A DNA stretch of 64,000 nt. It comes from Effrenium voratum (lineage: Eukaryota > Sar > Dinophyceae > Suessiales > Symbiodiniaceae). The notes under the pieces were generated by a model, which was not told where the DNA came from, searched no databases, and saw nothing but the letters and a program-made list of their open reading frames with translations. Both the position numbers and the translations under genes were made by a program. The first letter of the stretch is position 1. Every line of letters starts with the position of its first letter. Shown one piece after another: positions 12,000 through 21,434 of this stretch. Location of the stretch: the NCBI GenBank assembly GCA_963377175.1, contig CAUJNA010003817.1, forward strand, positions 273,046-337,045, given 5' to 3'.

Positions 12000-14900
12000 G
12001 CTTGGCTGGGGTCTGGCCCCCACCAGGTGCGCTGGGCATAAACTCGCCCGCCTCCGCGGCTGGAGCAAAACGCAAGGCTCAAGATTGGCAAAAACCCGGG
12101 AAAAACCAGGAGCAAAGCCGGAATCTGGAAGAACAGCTGGGCCAACGTGGGGGAACACTCCACGGGTTCCATTTGAGGCGAAAACGTACGACAAAATACC
12201 AGGCGTATGCAAGGAATCTGGTAACATGAGTACTTCTCAGTCCAGACTAAGACCCAGCTCTTGCCCTTGTCTGTCATCAAAGACAAGGGTTGCCAGATTT
12301 CCCAGAGTCGATACTTCCCCCTTAACATCACCCCACACACAAGAAGGAAACTCACTTTGGATTGGCCCGAAAGGTAGTCATGCTTAAAGTCACCAGGAAA
12401 TTCTGGTCGCTGGACACCTCGTTCTTCCGGAGGACACTGGTCCCACGGACAGAGACAGACAGACGGACGGACGGACAGACAGGCAAACAGATAGATAGAT
12501 GGATGAAGTAACCCGCGGTAACTCTCTTCCCATCATTTCATTCAAACAAGACATGCCGAAGACAAGATGAATGACATGAGATGAAGACAGACGGATTCCT
12601 CTCGTCCCAAACTGTCCCACAATAACAAATCTCTAGAATGCAAAAGCTTGAATAGGAATTCACAATAGTCACCTCCTCATCATCTGGTCATATTATGTTA
12701 GCATCTCTTTTGCATCTAGTGATCGCCTTCCTAGCAAACGAAAATGGATGACGGAAGGAACGGATGACAGAGATAAATGTATTGTGCTTGCAGCAGCTTC
12801 TTCCTCCTCCTCCTCTTCAGGGACACGGCCGCCAGGGTCAAGCAACAATGCTGAGCCCATACTAACCAACCCTGGTGTATAAATAGGGGGGTGTCCCTCT
12901 GGGGTTGGTGGGGAATCAGACCACTTTTGGAGGGGAACACCCCGGGCCCCACCCCCACCAACCCATCTGAATAAACCGGGGTACTTTGGGGTCAGCACCC
13001 CCCATATGTGCAATGAGTAAACCGGGGTTGACTCATCTGGGTCAGCACGTCAGCACGTGGAAAGAGACAAGTGAGGGTCGAAGCGACTCAGCCCCATGCC
13101 TGTGGGTTCAGCGTGAAGGAAGGAGCCTTCGGGTTGAAGGAGAACGAGGAGTTCTGCCTCGGATGGATCCTTTGGTGTGAGCGGGGAATGGGGGAATGAA
13201 GGAGATTGATCCCCTGAAAGGAAACCAGCAGTTGGATGGTTTATAAGGGGCACTCCATTTCTCATTCTCTCATTCCCTGCTGAGTACCAGCAAGTTTTGT
13301 GGATCGATCCTTTCAGATCGCACCTGAGGAGCGCACCCCCCTCTCGATTGATCTCCAGCCTTCGCCATGGCACCTCGGGGCAATCCGAATCCGATCATGG
13401 CCTCAGCCCTCCTCTGCTTGAAGCAGGACACAACTGGCTGCAGGATCAAGCTTGCAAAATCATTTCGCCATTCGTCCAGCTGCAAAACGCCGTCATCCAA
13501 GGAAGCAGGCAAAGAACATCACCGCATGCGTTACAGGATGTTTTAGCCCTAAGTTACATCCGTGGCAGCCGCATCAGCAGAGAAGCCTTCCAATGATGCA
13601 TAGGCCTGTGCATCAAAATGGAAAAAGCAACATTGTGGCCTTCAAAAGGACAAGAGAACTCGAACAGTCCCAGTTTTTGAAGGCCTGACGCGCTGTCCAA
13701 CACCCGATCTCATGTTCGCGTGACAAATTCGACTGAGACCTGGGCCGCTCTGACTCTTTTGGTTCTGGCACGGTGTGACACAATCACTTTAACAAGAGAC
13801 GCCTTGGATCCAACATTGCCAGTGCACTTGCAACACCAACTCTTCTTTCTGCTACTCGAAGGGCATTTGTGCCATAGGTGCGGCTTGCGTCATGCCATGC
13901 TGAAGCCATGGTGAAGGCCCCTTCGCCTGAGCGTTCTGCTCCATTGGTGGATTCCCCTCGTTGTTCCTGCCTCAGACGGAAGCTCGGCAAATGCAAACTC
14001 TGCATCAGTCACTTGGCAAAGCTTCATGTATGCTATGAACTCCGGGTGATTGGACGTGGTTCGGGTGAGGGGAAATTCAGCTTGGCGCAAAACCTAAAAT
14101 ATCGAGTGTGGGTCTGCGGCGATTGCTCACCAAGACGAAGCAATCTGTTTGATACTCCTAATGCCCGGCTCCAAATCTACGAGGGACATTCTAGGCTCCA
14201 AAACTTGCCAGGATCTCAGTACTGGTTCAGTGCTGATTTTTCCGGTAAACTCAAAGGCTGAATGTATATATATTCTGGATGAATACCTCGACATGAATGG
14301 CTGAAACATGAGGTTGCGCGGACACCAAACAGGTGCCCATGTGGCCATGGGTTCTAATATGGGGTTTGTCTTTCTTGAGGGTAGCCTCCTTGAGTTGGCT
14401 TTCAAGGAAAAACCAAAGCAAATCCCGCCTTTGGGGGGCCTCCCACATTTGACGACCAAACCAAGGACATAAACCTACGACCTGGCTGCCAATTTCGGCC
14501 TCTGAGATCAGCACTGCGCTTCTTGGCGTCTTGCTGAGCAATGATCTCCAGGGACCTCACAGGAGGCAAATGGATGTCTTTGTTGGAGGGAACTCCTTGC
14601 TTTTAGAGGGAAACCAAAAGGGGAACCAAAGGAAACCTGCCAGTTTATGGTGATCTCCTGTTTGGGTGTGTCTTGATGGTGCCCTTGTGGGTTGACCAAT
14701 CATGCATCCGCAGAGAAACTTTCCCACTAAAGCTCCCCTGCCCCCCGTCAGTTTGGGGTTGGTGGAAACCCTGTTAGAGACTCAGAGCAGAAGCCACAGC
14801 GGCGGTCAATCAATGGACTAAGATCTGGGTATTCCTCTAGATGGGAAGGCGGGGGCACAGGAGGCTTGGGTCCCTTGAGATCCTTCAGCCGATGGCCCTT

Positions 14901-15790
14901 CTGGTTTGCAAGCTCCCATCCTGTGAAATCGACCAAGGCTGGGAATCGGTGTTGGTTCACAAAGAAATACGTTAGAAGGCAGTCGCCGCAGGTTCTTAAT
15001 TTCGGCGGATGGGCCTCGCTTGGGCCATAGGTCTACAAAAAATACTGTTTAAATGATGCCGTCCGGGACGGTCAGGGATGATTTGGGTTGGTTTGGGTTG
15101 AGCGCAGGGAGGCTTCGAAATCGGTTGGGTGAGGATTGAGAGATGCCACGTTTTTGTTTTTCAAAATACTAGTTGTAGAGGCTGAAATTGGGGTTTGAAT
15201 GAGTCTTGCCTTGAGTCGTTTTAGCTCAGGGGCCATACAAGAAGCTTCTAGGCTTGAGTGTTCGTAGAGGATTTAGGGTCTTTACGGTTGCGTGTAGGGT
15301 TGGCCCAGTGTCTGGAGTTTGTTGTTTGGGACTTTTTAAGGTGTTTGGAAAGGCCAGGGGCTCAGTTTGGGCTCGGGGGCTAGGCTTGTCTCAGGAGTGG
15401 TGTTGCATTTGCCTGCACTACTTGAGGGGGCAACTCACAATAAACACGTCGAGTTAGGTGCACTGCGCCTTGTTGAGTGTTTGAATCACAGATTGCGAGT
15501 GGCTCTCGTAGAGCTTTTTGAGGATGGACCCTACAGAACTGTCTTTTGGGACCTTGCAGACGTTTGTTCGTGGCCTCACAGGACGTTGTTTTCTTGGCAC
15601 CTCTGCAGATGCTTTTGAGGATACGTTGTCCCAAAGCAAACAATCCTGGGAGGCGCTCAAGAAAGCTGCAGGGGTCCCCCCAAAAAAACTAGAGGACGAT
15701 TGGCCCGAAAGCATTTTTCCCCAAGCGCTTCCCATCATGTGCTTTTCCAGCCGCGGACACGCCCTTTTACATCGATGCAACAGCTTCTGC
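12000..15790. other. No recognised gene
   Basis: No assignable coding region. A GACA/GACG tetranucleotide tract lies at 12448-12500. A GGTTTGGGTT-type degenerate tract lies near 15080-15110. A segment at 13180-13290 shares the motif CATTCCCTGCTGAG.ACCAGCAAGTTT with 42350-42382. The minus-strand frame 14748-14960 and the plus-strand frame 15518-15790 could hold exons but show no known motif. Confidence 0.4.
12448..12505. repeat. GACA/GACG/GATA tetranucleotide tract
   Basis: An impure tetranucleotide run of GACA, GACG and GATA units ending in GATGGATG. Confidence 0.8.
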
Positions 15791-15799
15791 AAAGCAGGC

Positions 15800-16565
15800 T
15801 CGTGCAACTTGGCCCTATGTAACTTGACTCTATGCAACTTGGCTCTGTGTAACTTGACTCTATGCGACTTGGCTCTGTGCAACTTGGCTCTGTGTAACTT
15901 GGCTTTGTACAACTTGGCTTTGTGCAACTTGGCTCTGTACAACTTGGCTCTATGTAACTCGGCTCTATGGTAACTTGGCTCTATGGTAACTTGGCTCTAT
16001 GGTAACTTGGCTCTATGGTAACTTGGCTCTATGTCCCTTGGCTTTATGTGACTTGGCTCTGTGCAAGTTGGCTCTGTGCAACTTGGCTCTATGTGACTTG
16101 GCTCTGTGCAAGTTGGCTCTGTGCAACTTGGCTCTGTGCAACTTGGCTCTATGTAACTTGGCTCTATGGTAACTTGGCTCTATGGTAACTTGGCTCTATG
16201 TAACTTGGCTCTATGTAACTTGGCTCTATGTAACTTGGCTCTATGTAACTTGGCTCTATGTAACTTGGCTCTATGTAACTTGGCTCTATGGTAACTTGGC
16301 TCTATGTCACCTGGCTCTATGTAACTTGGCTCTGTGCAAGTTGGCTCTGTGCAACTTGGCTCTGTGCAACTTGGCTCTATGTAACTTGGCTCTATGTAAC
16401 TTGGCTCTACGGTAACTTGGCTCTATGGTAACTTGGCTCTATGGTAAATTGGCTCATGGTAACTTGGCTCTATGTCACTTGGCTCTATGTAACTTGGCTC
16501 TGTGCAAGTTGGCTCTGTGCAACTTGGCTCTGTGCAACTTGGCTCTGCGCAAGCTACTTTGCGCG
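15800..16565. repeat. Degenerate 15-bp minisatellite (AACTTGGCTCTATGT)
   Basis: About 50 tandem units of a 15-base repeat with variants at three or four positions (TATGT, TGTGC, TATGGT and others). Some units are 16 bases (TATGGTAACTTGGCTC), so the reading frame changes along the array. A perfect array of the same unit lies at 17806-18121. Downstream, at 16560-16960, the same unit decays into GCGCAAGTTGCTCT-type repeats. Confidence 0.95.
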
Positions 16566-16965
16566 AGTGGCTCTGCGCAACTTGGCTCTATAAAGCGTGG
16601 CTCTGCGCGAGTCTGCTCAGCGCAATGTGCTTTGCTCAAGTTGCGCTTCATGATTTCTCACGAAAGTGGTCTGCGCAAGCTGCACTGTTCCAGGCTGCTT
16701 TCGGGCAAGTTGCTCTCTGCACGCTGCTGCACGCAAGTGCTCTGTGCAGGTTGCTCTGCGCAAGTGCTCTGAGCAAGTTGCTCTGCGCAAGTGCTCTGCG
16801 CCAGTTGCTCCGTGCGAGCGCTTTGCGCATGTGCTCTGTGCAAGTTGGTCTGTGCAACGTGCTCTGCGCAAGTGCTTTGTGCAAGTGCTCTGTGCAATTC
16901 GCAGAGCGCAAGTTGCTCTGTGCAAGTGACTCTGCGCAAGTTGCTCTGCGCAAGTGCTGCCGGAG
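16560..16965. repeat. GC-rich derivative of the 15-bp repeat
   Basis: A continuation of the minisatellite in which units read CTCTGCGCAAGTTG or CTCTGTGCAAGTG with a 14-15-base period. This is the same lineage with a CG-rich substitution pattern. Frames here encode Cys/Ser/Ala strings that I regard as artefacts. Confidence 0.85.
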
Positions 16966-17335
16966 CTGTGGGAATGTGCTCCGCGTACTATTTTTGTACT
17001 TAAAAGTTGCGATTGTCCAGCCGGAGCCGCGGGAATGTGCTCCGCGTAGTACGTTGTACTTAAAAATTGCGATTTTCCAACCGGAGCTGCAGGAGCACGC
17101 TCCGCGTACTACGTTTGTACTTAAAAGCTGCGATTTTCAAGCCGGAGCTGCGGGGGTGTGCTCCGCGTGCTACGTTTGTACTTTAAAGTTGCGATTTTCC
17201 AGCCTGAGCTGCGGGAGCACGCTCCGCACACTACGTCTGTACTTAAAAGTTACGATTTTCCAGCCGGAGCTGCAGGAGCACGCTCCGCGTACTACGTTTG
17301 TACTTAGAAGCTGCGATTTGCAAGCCGGAGCTGCC
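16961..17335. repeat. 61-bp tandem repeat, about six copies
   Basis: The units begin GCCGGAGCTGCGGGAGCACG and contain TACTACGTTTGTACTTAAAA and GCGATTTTCCA. Six copies follow head to tail with about 5-15 percent divergence. The last copy runs directly into the tRNA-like fragment at 17333. Confidence 0.9.
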
Positions 17336-17405
17336 GCGGACCAGGGGGGAATCGAACCCGCGCCCGCGGGATTGCGAAAGCAAGCGCGCAAACCACGAGA
17401 CAACT
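17333..17405 (-). tRNA. tRNA-like fragment (degenerate, probably not functional)
   Basis: On the minus strand there is a perfect Pol III B box (GGTTCGATTCC) followed by CCCCTGGTCC. About 45 bases upstream is a partial A-box-like TTGTCTCGTGG. Spacing fits a tRNA. However, I cannot find a 5' strand that pairs with the putative acceptor CTGGTCC, and the anticodon arm does not fold cleanly. I interpret it as a tRNA-derived relic or SINE head embedded between two satellites. A chance match is possible. Confidence 0.3.
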
Positions 17406-17429
17406 TCCAAAGGCCGTCTCGCGAGCAAG

Positions 17430-17715
17430 AAATTTGCACGGCGCCACACCGAGAGCGCTTCGACACGCACAATCTCCGCAGAGGGTTCGCCGAGACTAAG
17501 ACAAATTCGCACGGCGCCACAGCGAGAGCGCTTGGACGCGCACGATCTCCGCAGAGGGTCGCGCGCGGCTTGCAGAAATCGTAAAAAGTCCTCAGTTTTT
17601 CAACCTCGACCACGCGAATCTCCGCAGAGGGTCGCGCGCAGCCAGCAGAAATCGTAAAAAGTCCTCAGGTTTTGAACCTCGACCACGCGAATCTCCGCAG
17701 AGGGTCGCAATCCCG
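17430..17715. repeat. 73-bp tandem repeat, about four copies
   Basis: The motif ATCTCCGCAGAGGGTCGC recurs at 17472, 17545, 17618 and 17691, an exact 73-base spacing. The last two full units share TCGTAAAAAGTCCTCAG and CCTCGACCACGCGA. Earlier units are more diverged. Confidence 0.9.
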
Positions 17716-17805
17716 AGCGACGATCAAACTCCCGCCCCGGCGCCTTAGAAACCTAAACTAACTTACATAGCTGCTAACGCCGAAGCTCTAAGCTCTACCT
17801 AACCT

Positions 17806-18121
17806 TGGCTCTATGTAACTTGGCTCTATGTAACTTGGCTCTATGTAACTTGGCTCTATGTAACTTGGCTCTATGTAACTTGGCTCTATGTAACTTGGCT
17901 CTATGTAACTTGGCTCTATGTAACTTGGCTCTATGTAACTTGGCTCTATGTAACTTGGCTCTATGTAACTTGGCTCTATGTAACTTGGCTCTATGTAACT
18001 TGGCTCTATGTAACTTGGCTCTATGTAACTTGGCTCTATGTAACTTGGCTCTATGTAACTTGGCTCTATGTAACTTGGCTCTATGTAACTTGGCTCTATG
18101 TAACTTGGCTCTATGTAACTT
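17806..18121. repeat. Perfect 15-bp minisatellite array, about 21 copies
   Basis: About 21 identical copies of TTGGCTCTATGTAAC without a visible mismatch. Because 15 is a multiple of 3 and no unit carries a stop in several frames, both strands are open (YIEPS, KLHRA and NLALC peptides). The perfect identity, next to the degenerate array 1.2 kb away, points to recent amplification or gene conversion. Confidence 0.95.
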
Positions 18122-18530
18122 GTCCAAGGGCTCCGCACGGAAGAACCCTTCGCGATGCTTTCGGGAAAACACACATCTTTTGCTGGGCTAAATAAAGACA
18201 GCCCAATTGAATTGGTGGTTCTGTTGTTCGTTTTGAGGGGCAGCTCTGACTCTTTTGAGGTCAGGGCCTCCCAGGAGTCCATTTTTCCTAGAAGTATAAC
18301 ACTCGTTACTCTACTTTGACATGGAAAGTCTGCTTGGAGTCGGTCCTTAGACATGTCTATTTCATTTCGGTCAGGAATTGAGTAGACTTTGATAAAGCTA
18401 TTATGTCATAAGGACAGAACTCAGAGGTCCCGAAATCGTGAGTTTCTTGTTTACTAGCCCCAGCACTACCATGGTCAGAAAACACCGCAAAACACTGTGT
18501 TGTGTAGCATTTTTTCGTCGTCAATTCACA
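18122..18530. other. No recognised gene downstream of the satellite block
   Basis: Unique-looking sequence. The minus-strand frame that enters the repeat array from here (18354 down to 17788) encodes about 70 ordinary residues and then (SYIEP)n. I consider it a chance frame. Confidence 0.4.
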
Positions 18531-19650
18531 TCCCCACCAAGAGGCGCTCTTTCAAATTCAGTTTGAATTTGAATAGGACTTACTTGGGACTCAATAAGGA
18601 AATACTTGATCAGAATCCTACTGCGAAGTGCATCTTACATTTAGACTCAAACGGAGATCATTGTCCAATGGAACTTTGCAATTGAATTAGAGTTCAAACA
18701 GAATTTGAAAAGGAATGATCCAATCACAACTTCTTTGGTTAAATAGAAATTGAATTAGAATGATTCTAATTCTAACCAATCCAGGTCTGGAACGAGCACA
18801 TGAAGATGATCAAAAAGAAAAAGGTCTCGAACGAGCATAATGAATATGAAGATGATGGGCTTGTTTTTTTGGTTGACTTTTTTGTGTGGTTTTTGGTTGT
18901 GTTGTTTCTGTTGTTTTTCTTGTTCTTGTGCTTTTGGTGTTTAGCCTCCCCAACCGAGAAAAAACAACAACCCCAGGCCTTGAACGAGTAGATGAAGATG
19001 ATGGGCTTTCTTTGTTTCTTTGTTTTCTTTATGTTTTTGTTGCTGGTTGGTTTTCGATGAACAACGCAGCTCCCATGAATCTGAAAAACGCAGCCCCCAT
19101 GGCTACAGGCTGTTTGGTCCCACTTCCAATCACAAATGTACTATTTGAGATGTTGAATTTAGATAGCATTTGTGGTCAAGTAGACCGTCAAAACTCAATT
19201 GGAGTTCATATAGAGTTTAACAAAGGAAATGATGTTTGAATTCTAGTTCGAAATGCCAAGTCTATTTTCAAAGTAGGTCCCATTTAGATTTTAGCCCGAA
19301 GCGGTGCAAACTCAAAAAGAACATACGTAATTCTAATTCAAAACATACCAATTCTGATTGAAGTTCGAAATTGAAATGGACATTTGGACTGGAATCTAGT
19401 GGATGTTTAATTAAAATCAGTTACAAGTTAAATAGAGTTCAATGAGGAAAAACAATAGAGTTGTCTTTCCACATTAGCATTAAATTTGAAGCCAATTCCA
19501 ATAAAGCACAACATTTCTCCAAGTCTTATTCGAAGCTAGGATTGAACAGGAATGATCTTCCCAAATAAACATTTAATTCGGACTCAAGTAGAATGTTCAT
19601 ATGATTCTATAAGAAAGAGTTGGTCCAAATCTAGGCTGAAATCCTTCAAT
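18530..19650. repeat. AT-rich region with recurrent TTTGAATT/AATTCAAA words
   Basis: Words such as TTCAAATTC, TTTGAATTTGAAT, GAATTAGA and TTCTAATTC recur at irregular intervals on both strands, often as short inverted pairs. Composition is clearly more AT-rich than the flanks. It looks like a degenerate, self-complementary repeat field. No gene is visible. Confidence 0.5.
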
Positions 19651-20940
19651 CTAACAGGGCCGAGTCGGACGAGTAGCACGGCCCAAAAAAAAAAAAGTAG
19701 CCCGCAACACGGCCGATGCAAACCGTGTACAAGGCAAAAGGCAGGTCCAGAATACATACCAGCTACAAATCCAAGAAATACTCGAAACACCCAGAAAAGC
19801 CTTGTATGGGAAAACACTGCCTCCGAGAAATGATCACTGGTTGCTGCAGGAATAAATCCACGAGCCAAAAAATATGCGTTTTTGGCAGCTCGCACGTTGG
19901 CCGGGCGAGCGAAACCAGCGAACATGTCGCCGCTTTGAGCTGCGGACTGCTGGAACTCCGACTTCAAGTCTTGGCTGTTCCCCTTGGCATCGTCAAATTG
20001 CAACCAAATGAAACGGAAAAAGGCGGGTGCACGAGCTATGGATTGCCTCAAGAAAAGAAGTACCGGGCGAACAAAACTTTGCAGGAACTGCGGGCGACAT
20101 CAGTCAACAAGAGAAGCTGCAAGACAGAACAAGAACTGCAGGCAGGCAGGCCAGCCTGATGCTAGGGAAAGGCGGGGCACGGTTGTCCGTTGTGGGCCGA
20201 AATAAGACACATTCAGAGCTCCTTGTTGAATTCCCCCCTTCAGGCTTAAACAAGGAGTGTTTGACTTTTCCCTGGGAAAGCCTCGGTGTTTAAGCCTATA
20301 ATCTTATAAGTACTCCCAGCGTGAAACCCACCCTCCAAACCGCTGGGCGCAGCACTTGCAATCGCTGGGCGTTCCGGTTCGTGGAATCCTTCATGCTCAT
20401 CCTGGCCCAAGGCCGGTGTCTGGATCGATTCTGCAAAGCAAATGCTGATCTTAGCTGGGCGCGAAAGAAAGCGCCTCCACATCCCAAACCCCAGCCAGTC
20501 AAAAATTCACGTCATGTAAAACACTTGACAATCCCTACGCATGAAAATCTATAGTTCAAATATCAAATGTTTCTGCCTCTGAGCTTGCCTATCTAGAATA
20601 CCCGGCACAGGCAACGCGGCAACGCTCTCGCTGTCGACGGCCTACTCCGGGCATTGGTTTCGTCGTGCTTGGCGGAGGTGGGCTCCAGATTGAGCGCCTG
20701 AGGCGGACATCCAGCCCACATGTTGTCCGGTAGAGAAAAACCGAAAACTACCCCCCACCCCCCACGCCCCAAGGGGTTCTTAGGGCTCCGAGAACAGGTC
20801 TCGGGAGTAATGAGGGCGACCTAAGATCACCAACCAAACCCATGGAAGCGAGCAGCGGACTGGACTGCCCGATCCAACAAGCAAGAATATGGAAAACCTT
20901 CCTTTCTTTAGAAGGTGGGCTTGGCAAAACGGGAACGTAT
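19650..20940. other. No recognised gene
   Basis: A 155-aa minus-strand frame (19584-20051) has one plausible hydrophilic stretch (QFDDAKGNSQDLKSEFQQSA) and then a hydrophobic segment, but I do not recognise it. A 12-base poly-A lies at 19685-19696. Confidence 0.35.
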
Positions 20941-21075
20941 ATAGATAGAGAGAGAGAGAGAGCGGGAGAGAGAAAGACAAGAGAGAGAAAGAAAAACAAA
21001 TAACAGTGGAGACAGAGCGAGAAAGAGAGAGAGAGAGAGCGAGAAAGACAGGGAAAAAAGAGAGAAAGAGAGATC
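20941..21075. repeat. GA-rich microsatellite
   Basis: An interrupted GA/GAAA tract. Its minus-strand translation is the Ser/Leu-rich frame at 20748-21180. Confidence 0.85.
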
Positions 21076-21325
21076 GCGAGATGTGTAGGGGAAAAGTCGG
21101 TCCATCTCATGCAGCCAGGGCACATTGATGCGCTTCATCTCAGAGATCATTCCCCTTCTGCCACTTCCTTGGTGTTGCAAGTTCCTTTGGTTCGAGGCGT
21201 CTAGTCAAATGTCTTGAAGCCTCTTCTCCGCTGAGGACGCCGCTGTCTTGCAGGGCAATGTCCTACCAAAGACAAGTGACTCGAAGACTTGCCGCTGAAG
21301 CTCTCAGTCTCCCAATCGAGCTTGC

Positions 21326-21434
21326 GACAGCCCGGTTAGCCCCCAGTGAACATCCCAATCCCCACTGAAATAGGTTCTGAAATAGGTGGTGCACCTATCC
21401 CAAAATGGGATACCATTGGTTTTGAACCATAGCC
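21326..21434. mobile_element. GTGAACATCCCAAT-family element, copy 2
   Basis: It contains CAGCCCGGTTAGCCCCCAG and GTGAACATCCCAATCCCC, then GTGCACCTATCCCAAAATGG and GGTTTTGAACCATAGCC. It is closest to the copy at 36453-36558, with which it shares the CAGCCCGGTTAGCCCC start. The inner ATCCCAAAATGGGAT is a short perfect palindrome. Confidence 0.6.

Noticed and set aside
11019..12229. Long frames on both strands with Arg-Glu, Ser-Glu, Ala-Arg or Pro-Ser-Leu strings
   Set aside because: They are translations of GA, GAGCGA and GGGGA tracts.
17430..18121. CRISPR-like appearance of evenly spaced repeats
   Set aside because: The 73-bp and 15-bp units are contiguous tandem repeats without unique spacers, and the genome is eukaryotic.
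17806..18121. Possible relation of TTGGCTC in the 15-bp unit to the dinoflagellate spliced leader (TTTTGGCTCAAG)
   Set aside because: Only seven bases are shared and the rest of the leader is absent. No spliced-leader relic was found next to any gene here.
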